64,000 nucleotides of DNA, taken from contig JAMKCF010000001.1 of the NCBI GenBank assembly GCA_023634235.1, forward strand, positions 9,178,758 through 9,242,757, written 5' to 3'. A model generated the notes under the pieces. It saw only the letters and a list, made by a program, of their open reading frames with translations. It was not told where the DNA came from and did no database searches. Within the stretch, counting starts at the first letter, position 1, and every line of letters begins with the position of its first letter. This stretch comes from Pisaster brevispinus (lineage: Eukaryota > Echinodermata > Asteroidea > Forcipulatida > Asteriidae). Position numbers and translations under genes: made by a program. Positions 31,803 through 41,647 of this stretch are shown in pieces.

Positions 31803-34032
31803 TTAATGAAATATAGAAGAATGCCTTCTCTTGTCTGCCTTTGAGGAAAAAAAGTAGCAAGGACAGTCAGGGCATTTCCCAAGATCCTTTTCCACATATG
31901 ACGGCATTGTCTCTAGGTTTACCATGTCATTGGACAAGGCAGTGAGTTCAAGGTATGTCATGTAGTGCTGAGGTTGTGTTGGCGATTCTTTGGGCAGAAG
32001 CATGATCCCGCGATTCTTCCGGATTTCTCCAACAGATTTCACAGCACTCACCGGGTGTGTGGAACAAAAACCACAGTTCACGTCCAAGCATTTTACAAGG
32101 GAGAGTTCTCTTGGTCGCTTGTAAACGTGCTTGAGAGCAAATGACATCTCCTCATAAATGTCCGCGTTTTCCACGCATTTGGCTTTCGAACCCGATGACA
32201 CTATTGGGTGGATGGTCTCGTAGTCGTTGAATGGCTCGGGTTGGTGATTGCAGGGGTGGTGAGAAGAGGTGATGCGAAAACCATCAAATGTTTGACCGTC
32301 CCAGAATGCCTTGAGGTCTTTCATGGCGTTGTCAAACAATGTCGCTTCTTTGTTCCTCTTCTCCTGCGCTGTGAGATTCTTTTGCGAACTGGGTGGCAGG
32401 TTTTCTCCCTCAAGGGTGCACTTCAGTTTGACGGATGTAAGCATCTTGCTCAACGGGGACCATCCGTGCTCTATTGGGTTGAGCGCAGAATTTTTCGGTG
32501 CATACTTCGTCATGCAGATGAAGTCTAGGTTTACCCTTCGAAGTAACCGTGAGAGGAAGAGGAGCACTGTCCAGGATGCATCGCTCCAGTCCGGACCGCC
32601 ATCCACAATAAGAACAATGCCCGTTTTACCATGTGCGGTACATTCACTTTCAATGATTGGCAGCAAATCATTGATGTGCTCCTGGATTGTCATTTTATGA
32701 AATTTTTGAGCACGGTTTACTATTTGTAATGGTCCTGTTCTTGGGGTGTAGAGGTGGTTTCGGCCGAGCTCATCTTTGACATCGGAAGTGTTTTCACTCT
32801 TAAGTGTCATGTAGCCGCATGGTGTGATGAGATATCCGTCTCCTACGGGAAAGTCGTGATCTGGATAGTTAGGGGCGTCTTCTATCATGTGGAACCGCGA
32901 GATTTGATGATATCTGCTGACGGCCATTGAGCCGATTCGAACTTTGTTCATACAGTCACAAGACAAAACGGAAACCTCATCTGCATATTCCGCTGCAAAC
33001 TCCATTCTATATTTCACCCTAGAGCTGCAATAGTATGAATCCATGTGGAACGACCGTTCGTTGTTTTGTTTCATAGCCACCTTTGCTTGAATGAGTTCTT
33101 TGTAGTTATCTGCCGACTTCCTTTTTTTGTCCGGGGCAACCATGAGGCGCTGACAGGTAGCAACACTGATGGTGAGTCCGGGGAGTTCTCTTTCCAGATG
33201 CCGTTTTAAAGATGGCATAGACGTCCCTGCAGGAACGCCCTACCCTCGTTCTCCGCCTAGAGTCGGCTGCGTAGCTCTGTTGGGTGATGAATTCGGTTGC
33301 CGTATCCACCAACTGAGGAAACTTGACATGGAGTGCTTTTCGCCCTGCGCCCTTTTTGGCGCAGTTGCTCTTTCTTCTGGGGTCTCGTCCTTTGCGGACA
33401 ACAGGCGATGGTACCTGTTGGATATGAAAAGAAATATATTTATTTATTTAGTTTTCGAATAAGAATGCGGATTAGCTTTTAATTTTAACTGGAGTAAACA
33501 TTTAGAACCAGGACAGCGATCCTATGGAAACCCCCCCCCCCACCCGCAAAATAAACAAACCTGGGAAAATTTGAACTCAATTAGTCGTCGAAGTTGCCAG
33601 AGAATACTGGAAGAAAAAAACACCCTTGTTGCACGAAGTTGTGTGTTTTCAGATGCTTGATTTCGAGACCTCAGCTGAGGTCTCAAAATCAAATCAAATA
33701 TTTTACTGAGAATTACTTCTTTCTCAAAAACTACGTTACTTCAAAAAGTTTTATGCTAACAACTATTTTGAGTAATTACCAATAGTGTCCAGTGCCTTTA
33801 AGTTTCGTATATTATTTGTATTGTTATATTCAACTTTGATTTATTTTTGCTCCCAAAAAGCACACTCGTTGTATAATTTTAAAACGTACATACCTTTACT
33901 GGAGAGTAATCATAGCTTGGATGGTTTTCGGTATCACTATCTCCGGCGGAAAAAAAGCCAAGAGTCGTCAGAATTGTATGTGTACAGATCTACATCTCCC
34001 AAGATATCTTTTGAAAGATCCTTATCCGCCAT
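31803..34032 (-). pseudogene. DDE transposase-like gene, two exons (copy 1), two frameshifts
   Basis: Exon 1 33894-34032 starts at ATG 34030-34032; exon 2 is 31803-33414 and the intron (479 bp) is GT-AG, phase 0. Exon 2 begins with a basic region, then helix-turn-helix-like sequence (VDTATEFITQQSYAADSRRR). One extra base near 33238 shifts the frame into the 471-residue part. That part has candidate catalytic D88 (LSCDCMNKV), D206 (LIVDGGPDWS) and E250 (NSALNPIEHGWSPLS), spaced like a DD43E motif, and a C-terminal CxxC...H...H finger (C449, C452, H466, H471). Exon 1 of this copy has one extra A in a homopolymer near 33950 that copy 2 lacks. I do not know the superfamily name. Confidence 0.7.
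33541..33799. mobile_element. MITE-like repeat in the transposase intron (copy 1)
   Basis: Read from the right it begins AAAGGCACTGGACACTATTG and contains the perfect 20-bp palindrome GAGACCTCAGCTGAGGTCTC (33665-33684), extended to about 36 bases as TTGATTTC...AAAATCAA. The left end is frayed next to a C-run at 33531-33540. I recognise this repeat type as very abundant in sea-star genomes (memory, not checked). It sits wholly inside the intron. Confidence 0.6.
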
Positions 34033-34491
34033 CGCATCCAGTGAACTTTATGAATAGTTTCAGACTGTATACTTAAATATTTTGAGGATTTTTAAAAGTA
34101 AAATTGAGAGCTCTACTGGATATCACGCTGTTCATCTGCAGTCCAAACAAACATAGGCTAGACGCTGAATCCCCTATAAACAACGATGCAAACAACCCTA
34201 TTGTTATTTATGAGTCCCGGCAAAGTCACTAAACATCAAATGTTTTGGTGCACAAACAGTCCCTTTTGAAAGTTATTCATCTGATACCGTTTGTAAACCG
34301 AAGCTTTCAGTTTTTCAATTATCTTAAAGATGCTGCAATATTCAGTGAACCATGCCAGTTGAATCTCGGTGCACTTTTATCAGACGCTCCACAATTTGTC
34401 TCCAGTTTCTTCGCAAGTTCAACATTTTATTTCCATTTCAAAAGAAATTCATCGTGAAAATAAAAAGAGTTCTTCTAAAACTCAACCGAAA
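34033..34491. promoter_or_regulatory. Shared 460-bp region between the divergent transposase and BEN genes
   Basis: It separates the two starts (34032 on minus, 34492 on plus), so a bidirectional promoter is likely. No clear TATA box is recognised. Copy 2 has the equivalent at 46233-46691. Confidence 0.4.
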
Positions 34492-36208
34492 ATGAACATT
34501 GGACACCTCGGTAAGTAAAATAATTTACTCCTTTAATTTATATTGAAGAAGCAAACAAGCAGGGGCCCCGGGGAGAACAGTTATTTGATATGGGGCTTCC
34601 CTGGTTTCAAGATGAACTTATAAAAGACACGTGCGTGCCTACAAAAAAATTCAATGTGAAGAAACAATTAACATTTTTAAGGGCAGCATGATTTATGGGA
34701 CAGACATCATTAAATTAAACAACAAACAAGAAATGGACAAACTCCTACCCCCCCCCCCGTTTTCATTTAAAGTTAATATTTAACTTTATATTATTTCGAA
34801 AACAATTAAAATACCAAAAATTAGGCAGACCAAACCGAATGCTATAATATGCTGTTTGCTGGAAGAAAAATATTTCATGTTTTGACTAGAATATTATAGC
34901 TATAGTTGTATTGTATAATTTTGTCTTAAATATAACAATTTGTATTGTTTTTCTTCAGCTAAACGTCAAAGGGTCATGTCAGGGTCTGATGACAGCGATG
35001 ATGATGTGCCGCTTTCGTCACTAGCCAGACAAAATCCATCATCTGAAACCTCAATAGTGAAGATGTTGCAACAGATGAAACAGCAGCAGCAGGTGACTTT
35101 CTCGGCCATTCAAGAAATTCGTGAGGAGCAACGTCTGCAAGCAGAGGAAAATGCAGAAGTCCTTGACACTTGTGCAAAAGTGTTTGACATTGTGAAGGGA
35201 ACATTAAACCTGTTAAAAGGGCGGCTTGTTAGGAAAGACAGTCACGACGGAAATGTTTCTCTCCCGAAAGAAAGAAGCGTTCCACATGCCGCCGAAGGAA
35301 ACATTCTCAAACCCGCTGATCAACCTATCCCCGAACCCGACGATGAACCAATCCCCGAACCTGTCGATCAACCTCCTATCCCCGAACCCGCCGATCAAAC
35401 CATCCCCGAACCCGCCGATCAATCTCCAATCCCCGAACCTGCCGATCAACCTCCAATCCCCGAACCTGCCGATCAAACCATCCCCGCCGATCAACCTCCA
35501 ATCCCCGAACCTGCCGATCAACCTCCGATCCCCGAACCCGCCGATCAAACCATCCCCGCCGATCAAACCATCCCCGCCGATCAACCTCCAATCCCCGAAC
35601 CTGCCGATCAACCTCCGATCCCCGAACCCGCCGATCAAACCATCCCCGCCGATCAACCTCCAATCCCCGAACCTGCCGATTAACCTCCAATCCCCGAACC
35701 TGCCGATCAACCTCCAATCCCCAAACCTGCCGATCAACCTATACCCGCCAATAGAAACATCCTCCCACCCAATATTGAACCTGCCGAAATACCTATAGGC
35801 CTACCTGTGCACGGACCGATCGCCCAACCTCGAGGACCAGCCGTAGTGACCGGCGGCAACATTGTCATTACAATCCGCCATGAAGAGTTCAACCCGGACC
35901 AAATATACGATCCAGTTTTAATCAACACCCATCAATTTGATTCCCTCCGTCGGAAGTGCACCAAAGCATCATCGTTTGTGCGGAGTTTGATGCCCTTTTT
36001 TTTCTCCGCAAACGTTATGAAAAAATAAAATTTTGACGGCACCACTGTTTTAAGTAAGGACGGACAAATTAAAAAAGAAAGATTAGATAGAAGATTATTG
36101 CTGTCAATGTTAGATGTTGTAGAGCGGGAATTTCCAGGAGAGGTAAAGGGGAAATCATTTGTCAAAATTCGTTCCGTTATAAATGACAAGTGTCGACATA
36201 GTCGTTAA
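34492..36208 (+). pseudogene. BEN-domain protein gene with PEPADQP repeats, two exons (copy 1), two in-frame stops
   Basis: Exon 1 34492-34510 (ATGAACATTGGACACCTCG), a 448-bp GT-AG intron, exon 2 from 34959; phase 1 is consistent. The protein has an acidic SGSDDSDDDVPLSSLA start, a Gln-rich coiled coil (KMLQQMKQQQQVTFSAIQEI) and then Pro-rich tandem repeats. The same frame is interrupted by TAA at 35681-35683 inside the repeats and by TAA near 36026-36028. It nevertheless stays open around them and reads the C-terminal BEN-type fold (FDSLRRKCTKASSFVRSLM ... ERLDRRLLLSMLDVVEREFP, VKIRSVINDKC) up to 36208. BEN domains bind DNA or chromatin. Both copies share both stops. Confidence 0.75.
35318..35750 (+). 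repeat. Minisatellite encoding PIPEPADQP / PIPADQT units (copy 1)
   Basis: About 15 units of 27 bases (CCAATCCCCGAACCTGCCGA TCAACCT) or 18-base variants follow one another in the BEN gene. The repeats leave open frames on both strands, but only the plus frame joins flanking coding sequence. Confidence 0.9.
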
Positions 36209-37186
36209 ATAAATCAATTATCACAAACATACTATAGGATGTGAAAAAGCAACTATAAGCTATTTTTTATAAACACACAAATTGTCTACTTTTGAAAAAA
36301 TTGTTAAGATGTCTAAACGTGAGGAGCCGATTATTTAAAAATGATTTGTAAACAGTGATGAAAAAGACTCAAACTTGTTTATGTGTTGTAATACACAGAC
36401 CATAGTGAATCGTTGCTATTTTATTTGATGTATTGATTAAAGTTCATGAGTAACGGAATATTTTGTGGTTAACTATTGAAGTTTTGGTGATTTATCATTT
36501 TGATCGAAAAATAAAACAACCAAACAAACATAAGCATGAATTTTGGCTCATCCTGGCTCGTTTTTCTTCATTGAAGATAATGTTAACCTGAACATCTCGT
36601 CAATTTTCATTATTTGCGGGGAAGAAATACATAACTTCATACCTTTTTTGAAATAAGTTTCTCTATAATTTCTCAGTGGGCAAGTTTTGGCCTCCTTGAG
36701 GGATTCAATGTTTCTAAAGAAACCAATAGAACGCAAACTCCACTTATCTATTGTTGAACAATATCAATTACGGATTAACCAAGCCTCTGCCAAACCGCAG
36801 CAAGGCTGGCGGCGATATCAAAGAAGTAAACTTGGCTCTCTGCGGCTGCAAGAGTGTTGTTCATTGACCTGTAGATAATGAGCTCATTATGGCCCAACTT
36901 CCTTTTACCCCGTAAAACCCCGGGGGGAAATGAAGATTTACCCCGAGTTACCGACTGTTTAATTTTGAATTCCCCCCTTATAACTACTACTAAGTGACTT
37001 TTTAGTGACCAAATGGGCCGTAAAACTGCTAGCCTACAACCACGGAGCAGACTGCACGCAGAGGAAGGCTGCACTGCGGACGGTCCACTCGGATACCATC
37101 ATGCACGGTGAATCGCATGCAGAGCCAACCATCCACAAAACATCGTGTAGCGAGCTTTAAACATTTCCCTCAAAGTTCAAACTTAC
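36209..37186. other. No gene seen; right end of the candidate transposon and spacer
   Basis: AT-rich sequence to about 36900 contains stops in all frames. The TIR-like block is at 36905-36977 and then a unique stretch leads to the THAP exon. The duplicate is 48409-49386. Confidence 0.5.
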
Positions 37187-37530
37187 CCGAATTTTTTCAC
37201 GTCTGGCAAATGCTCCTCTAGGTTCGTCACGTCTTTCAGATAGCTTCTTCGACTTCCCACTAGCTAGAAAAATGGTTGGGATGGCATCATGTTTTAGAAT
37301 GACTTTTCGTTTTAAGTCAAATGTGTGGTACATCCCCGATTCGAAGCACGACGGCTCGAAGTGGTCACTGCATAGCGCTGAAAACGACGTTGGACCGGAC
37401 CACTTTGCCCTCGTTAGCCTGACTTTGCTGCCCACAACCGCCTATATTTGGGATCTACAGGAAACATATGCAGACTGACCCCATCTTTAGTTGTTTTGTT
37501 GCATCCAGCAGCAATACACCTGGTCGGCAT
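37187..37530 (-). pseudogene. THAP zinc-finger exon, one frameshift (copy 1)
   Basis: From ATG 37528-37530 the reading MPTRCIAAGCNKTTKDGVSL HMFP, then (after a one-base frame change near 37425) LTRAKWSGPTSFSALCSDHF and ILKHDAIPTIF gives the C-x4-C ... C-x2-H pattern and the terminal P-T-I-F typical of THAP domains. A donor GTAAGT follows at 37181-37186, so further exons are expected on the minus side but I cannot find them. THAP fingers bind specific DNA; they head P-element, Kolobok and several host proteins. It lies just outside the candidate transposon. Confidence 0.75.
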
Positions 37531-37999
37531 TGCCGGAAAAATGCAAGAAAAATCCCTTTTTGGATAACCAAACGAAAAGTACAAGCTCGCAACGTGCACG
37601 TGTGTACCAAACGTAAGCAGAGGCAACTTCGAGGGGGGTCGATGTTCGATCGCGGCGAAGTCTGCCTCGTCACGAAAGGGATGGGCGGAGTCACCCCCAA
37701 ATAACTTTATTTATTTTTTTAAACATATAAATCCTGACAAATAATCACTCAAACAATTTTTTTTATTGTTAACATACATATACTTTTATGTTTAAAAAGA
37801 AACAAAAATCTATTTCCAGGTGCCTTTAACCTTTCCACCATACAAACCTTCAAGTCGTATTTAAGATAAACATTTACCTCCTTTCCTTTGTTCATTCTGC
37901 CCGTTTTTATCATTCTACACCCTTACAATTACCTGTTTTTTTCTCTCTCTTTCTGACATCATCTCCTTTTTTTTTTATAGAACTAGTTGATGTTGAGGA

Positions 38000-38190
38000 T
38001 TACCCTTTCTTTTTCTTAGCTCCTTTGGTTTTGCTTGACAAAGTGGCTGTGGGTGTGGCACTGCTCGGCTCATCCATCCCCTCATTCCCTTCCTCCATGT
38101 TGTCACTAATGTCAAGCTCCAAGACATGTGCTGTTGGTGGAGGTTGATGATGATGACCAGTAAGGTCTTCAACATGCTCAGTGACAGATC
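38000..38190 (-). CDS. Terminal exon-like sequence, acidic with a Lys-rich end (copy 1)
   Basis: After an acceptor TTGCAATAG the frame reads SVTEHVEDLTGHHHQPPPTA, an acidic stretch (LELDISDNMEEGNEGMDE) and a lysine-rich end (TKGAKKKKG), then TAA at 38000-38002. The bias and the acceptor suggest a genuine last exon whose upstream exon is unclear. No family is recognised. Confidence 0.4.
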
Positions 38191-38364
38191 CTATTGCAAA
38201 AATGTATATAGACACTTAAATTTAAAAGATAAATGAATGAATATTATAAAGAGAAAATAAAAATAAAACATGATCTAGGGCCTAGGCCTAAAAAAAGAAA
38301 AAAGAGACGAAAGAAAAACAAGAACAACTATCATCAGAGTAAAGTATGTATGAGGCCCATGGTT

Positions 38365-38676
38365 TTATTGGCACATATTATAAGAATGAGAAGGACGGCA
38401 GCGTTCACAGATCCAAGCATCGATGGGAATCGTGTCAGCAGAAAGACCGACGCAGCTGTAGTGTCACCAAATTATTGTGCACTGGTCAATGTCACACGCT
38501 ACCATTTCTTTCGTGGATGGCTTGCCACATACACAATACTTATTATCTTCGTCTTCAGAACCACTGCTGATATCTAACAATTCATTTGCATTAAGATCAT
38601 CCTCTGACATCTTGCTAAAATCGCTAAAATCGGAACCAGTAACGAACTCGTCTTTGCCCAAAGTCAAAGACGCCAT
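38365..38676 (-). pseudogene. Short PHD-finger protein gene, one in-frame stop (copy 1)
   Basis: From ATG 38674-38676 the first 70 codons give an acidic start (MASLTLGKDEFVTGSDFSDF) and the beginning of a PHD finger (YCVCGKPSTKEMVACDIDQC). TGA at 38464-38466 interrupts directly after the conserved Trp. The same frame then completes the finger (HYSCVGL ... WICERCR) and ends at TAA 38365-38367, overlapped by AATAAA. The whole gene would give about 103 residues. PHD fingers read histone H3 tails. The 5' side contains the inverted 33-nt motif near a LINE breakpoint, so it may belong to another transposon. Confidence 0.65.
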
Positions 38677-38888
38677 TTTAACATATCGGTGTGTGTGTGT
38701 TCGTGTTCCTTACTCCATTGACCATGTGACGGCACGAATGGCTGTGCGACGCCACAACCGCGAGTGCGCAATCTTTGAGACTTCCCGTCGTGTGCGATCT
38801 GAATAAGCGCCTGAGGTTGTTTATCGCCAATTAAGCAACCGCTGTTTTACGACCGCGGTAACAAAGCCGAATTCTTTGAACTCGACTT

Positions 38889-38920
38889 CGTTCGAACTCT
38901 TTGTGTTTCCTTCCTCCATG
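38889..38920 (-). repeat. Inverted copy of the motif at 1027-1059
   Basis: On minus it reads CATGGAGGAAGGAAACACAA AG... and lies directly next to the 3' truncation of the LINE at about 38935. Confidence 0.5.
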
Positions 38921-40378
38921 CACAGACACTGGATGAAGGAAAAAAGAGTGTTCATTACTCTCATGGGGTACTGGTTCAAATTTTCTACCGTCATTGTTTT
39001 TGCTGATTTTAGTTGCTAACTTGGGCCCAATGTTTATAAAATAGTCATTAAATTTATTGGCAATGTCTAATGGTCCTACAACTATTCCCATTATCGTTAA
39101 ATGTTTTTGGAAACATACTGGTTTTGTTTCTAGTTCCAATAATACCTTTAAGAATTGTCCATGTCTTTTTAAGGTTATATTTCTTTTTGTCAAGTTGAGA
39201 TGCATGGTAGTGCCGTTTCCGGACTTTTATTAGATAATTTAATTTGTTACAATGTTTTGTATTTTTTTTCATTGGCAATAGGTATTTTTTGTACAAAACT
39301 TTCTCTTTTTTTGGCAGGAGTTTGAAAGTGCCTTTGACATCCATGGTTTGTTTCGATACGTACCAGATACCTTTTTTGCTTTTTTAGGTGTGTGCTTGTT
39401 GTAGAAGTAACTCAGTTTATTATGGAAACTGTTATAAGCGGCAGTTGGGTTAATTGAGTCCAAAATGTCATCCCATCGCTCATTTTTTAAGTCTTGAAAC
39501 AGTGCCATTTTATTTTTGTTAGAGATGTCTCTAATGAAGATGACATTTTTGTTGTTTCCATTAGTTTCAATTAGTGTGATTTGATAAATGCCAAAATGAT
39601 CGGAAATGTCAATTAAGATACCAGAATAAATAGCTTTATCTGTGACATTCGTTAGAATGTTATCTATAACAAAAGCCGAAGTTGGAGTAATTCTAGTTGG
39701 TAATCGAATTAAAGGATAAAATGCATTAGATAACATATCATTCAGAAAATCAGCAGAGGGACGATGCAAGTCAGTTTTTAACAAGTCAATATTGAATTCA
39801 CCAGTAATGTTTAAACCAACTTTGCCTTCGGAATTGATAATATCATATATGGTAAACATTTCATCATTAAATAACCGAGTTGGTTGACTAGGCGGTCGAT
39901 ATATGACGCCAACAGTAATATTTGACATGTTAGCCCTAACAACTTCAATAAACAAATACTCGTTTCCAGAGTTGAAATTACCTATATCAGGTCTAAGAAT
40001 GAAACTTGTTTCATTCTTGACGAAAATACCAATTCCTCCTCCTTTACCGGTAGAGCGGTTACAGCCTTTGTAAGAATAAGTAGGTAAAAAGGGTTGTGCG
40101 TCTGAGTCACGAAGCCAAGTTTCTGTAACAGCTACAACGGTAAAGGGGTGGTCAAGTAAATCTAGTGAGTCCTGAAGTTTGTCAACCTTACCAATGATGC
40201 TTCTAACATTTATATGGTACATTGAAAAGTTAGTTTTAGCATTATATGACTTAGACTTTGCAATGCTATTAAATTTGTCATGCAGGAGATAATCATGATG
40301 AATTACAGTGGGAATTATTGTTTTGGAGTCGTTAGAAAGCTCGGTTAGGTGAGAGAAATTAGGGTGATGTTCAATCAA
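38921..40378 (-). mobile_element. LINE ORF2 fragment: endonuclease and connector, 3'-truncated (copy 1)
   Basis: The 369-residue frame at 39269-40378 holds an AP endonuclease: NVRSIIGKVDKL, VTETWLRD, GGGIGIFVKN, GVIYRPPS and SDHFGIY near the end. The catalytic GDFN box reads GEFN, an Asp-to-Glu change shared by both copies. The frame changes near 39300 and 39200 into the connector (NKFNDYFINIGPKLATKIS). Homology ends at SFFLHPV near 38935. It is cut at its 3' rather than 5' side, unusual for LINEs. Confidence 0.85.
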
Positions 40379-41068
40379 TAAAGGATTAAGAAGTAATGAT
40401 TTCCATCTATCAATATCAATGTTCAGTGAGGTATGTAATTGGGTTTATAGCCATTTGAAAATCACAATTGTCAGTAAAGTGATTAAATGGAAGGACATCT
40501 AGATTAATGGTACACATTGGTGGAGAGATTGCACCTAACTACTTCACCATACAATAACAGTCCTGTGGCATTACTGGAGGAATTTTAGAACCAGCTACCG
40601 CAAATACCATTTGGTTGGAATGTATTATGTAATACATGACAACGGTTTATGGCAACAGACACAAGACGACAACTCAAAAATAATGGCGATTGGAAATGAT
40701 TGGTATATATGCGTATCTCTCTCCGGTGAACTATTCCTTATATGCTTAGAGGTATGGTTAAACATGTGATTGAACAACACAATAATATTATAGTAAATTG
40801 TAAATTGCTGCTACTGATTATAAGTAATAACCAATGTACTGCGAGAGAATCACTAGTTGGCTAATATGTCAGCCGAGTACAGGCTAGAGACAGACTTATT
40901 ACGATTGTGCGTCCCCGGGATTGACATTTGTTGTTTTGAAGGCCGTCTTTTGTGACTGATGACATTAATGCAAAATGACTGAAACTACCCGCAACAACTC
41001 GTCACGGAAAAGAGGACCTTATGCATTTTCTCTTAAAGTGGGAACTTGACGAGATCTCTCACGAATCA
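40379..41068. other. LINE upstream part and start of the CACTA-like ORF (copy 1)
   Basis: The first part is probably the LINE leader (minus). Near 40975 the plus strand has the MTETTRNNSSRKRGPYAFSL start that in copy 2 leads into the CACTA-like ORF; here it is broken off at 41068 by the duplication junction. Confidence 0.45.
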
Positions 41069-41647
41069 TCCTCTGGCACTTCTTCTAGGTCCTTCTCCGG
41101 CTCTCCTGCTGATTCTGTAAATTGTTCCGGCTTGTCTCCAGGGTTGGTCATCCTTTTCATTGGCTCGGTCTGACATCCAACGTCATGAAACTGTCTTGAA
41201 TCCTGTTGGAAAATCAGTCATACATTAAATCTGACTTTACATTTTATTTGCCAAAACAGACCGCAAGTCATTATAACAGGGAGGAGGCACTTTTGGCAGG
41301 CCCTACACAGTGGTAGATGCTAAAATGGACATCACTCTGGTGGTGCATGCAGCTAGCAGACATTAGTCCTTTCTCTATGCCAAAACCAACACAAAAATAT
41401 TCATCAAAGCTTTATAAAATCCATTTGTATTAGTTTTCTGCACGCCTAGGCCTACTTGTTATTATCAACAAAACGTAAAACTTTTTAAACTTACATCAGG
41501 TTGAGTCTCTTGATGGCTGGCCAACTCCTCATCGCCCTCATCATCGCTGCTGGACTCAGATTTACTCTGGCTTATAGGCCTGTTTGCTACGGTAACATGT
41601 TGAGATGTACATGTTGACGTACTTGGTTTCAGTGCATCATGCAAAAC
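41069..41647 (-). pseudogene. 5' exons of the Kolobok-like gene, duplicated and truncated
   Basis: Exon A' (41495-41647) and only the first part of exon B' (41069-41202) are present. The rest of the gene is missing because the duplication starts inside exon B. It cannot encode the transposase-like domain. Confidence 0.85.

Larger units (their letters stand above)
30184..36977. mobile_element. Candidate DNA transposon: ~75-bp TIRs, DDE transposase and BEN-domain gene (copy 1)
   Basis: The left end GGGACGAATTCAAAATTAAA at 30184 and the reverse complement of the right end, GGGGGGAATTCAAAATTAAA ending at 36977, read inward. They align over about 75 bases, each containing CGGTAACTCGGGG and a C-rich hairpin arm. 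TTA flanks both sides (30181-30183, 36978-36980), a possible 3-bp TSD. Inside, a DDE transposase gene and a BEN-domain gene are divergent from a shared 460-bp region. The element boundary is inferred; two opposed copies of a MITE would look similar. Confidence 0.6.
28875..41068. repeat. Tandem segmental duplication, copy 1 (12,194 bp)
   Basis: From TCCTCTGGCACTTCTTCTAG at 28875 the sequence repeats, base for base except for about 17 small differences, from 41069. The left boundary lies in exon B of the Kolobok-like gene. The right boundary follows CTCACGAATCAT, where copy 2 reads on into ATGCC of the CACTA-like ORF. The junction shares one base (T at 41069). Confidence 0.95.

Noticed and set aside
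32208..32700. Plus-strand ORFs opposite the DDE transposase (also in copy 2)
   Set aside because: Antisense shadows of a frame with clear catalytic residues.
35213..35737. Long minus-strand ORFs made of FGDWRLIG or VRGLEVDR repeats (also in copy 2)
   Set aside because: They are shadows of the 27-base minisatellite of the BEN gene; only the plus frame connects to flanking coding sequence with splice signals.
35318..35750. CRISPR-like repeat array
   Set aside because: Units are contiguous without unique spacers and encode a protein repeat; the context is eukaryotic.
37414..37700. Separate genes for the overlapping ~70-80-codon ORFs around the THAP exon
   Set aside because: The THAP cysteine/histidine pattern explains the coding signal once a single frame change is allowed; the others lack motifs.
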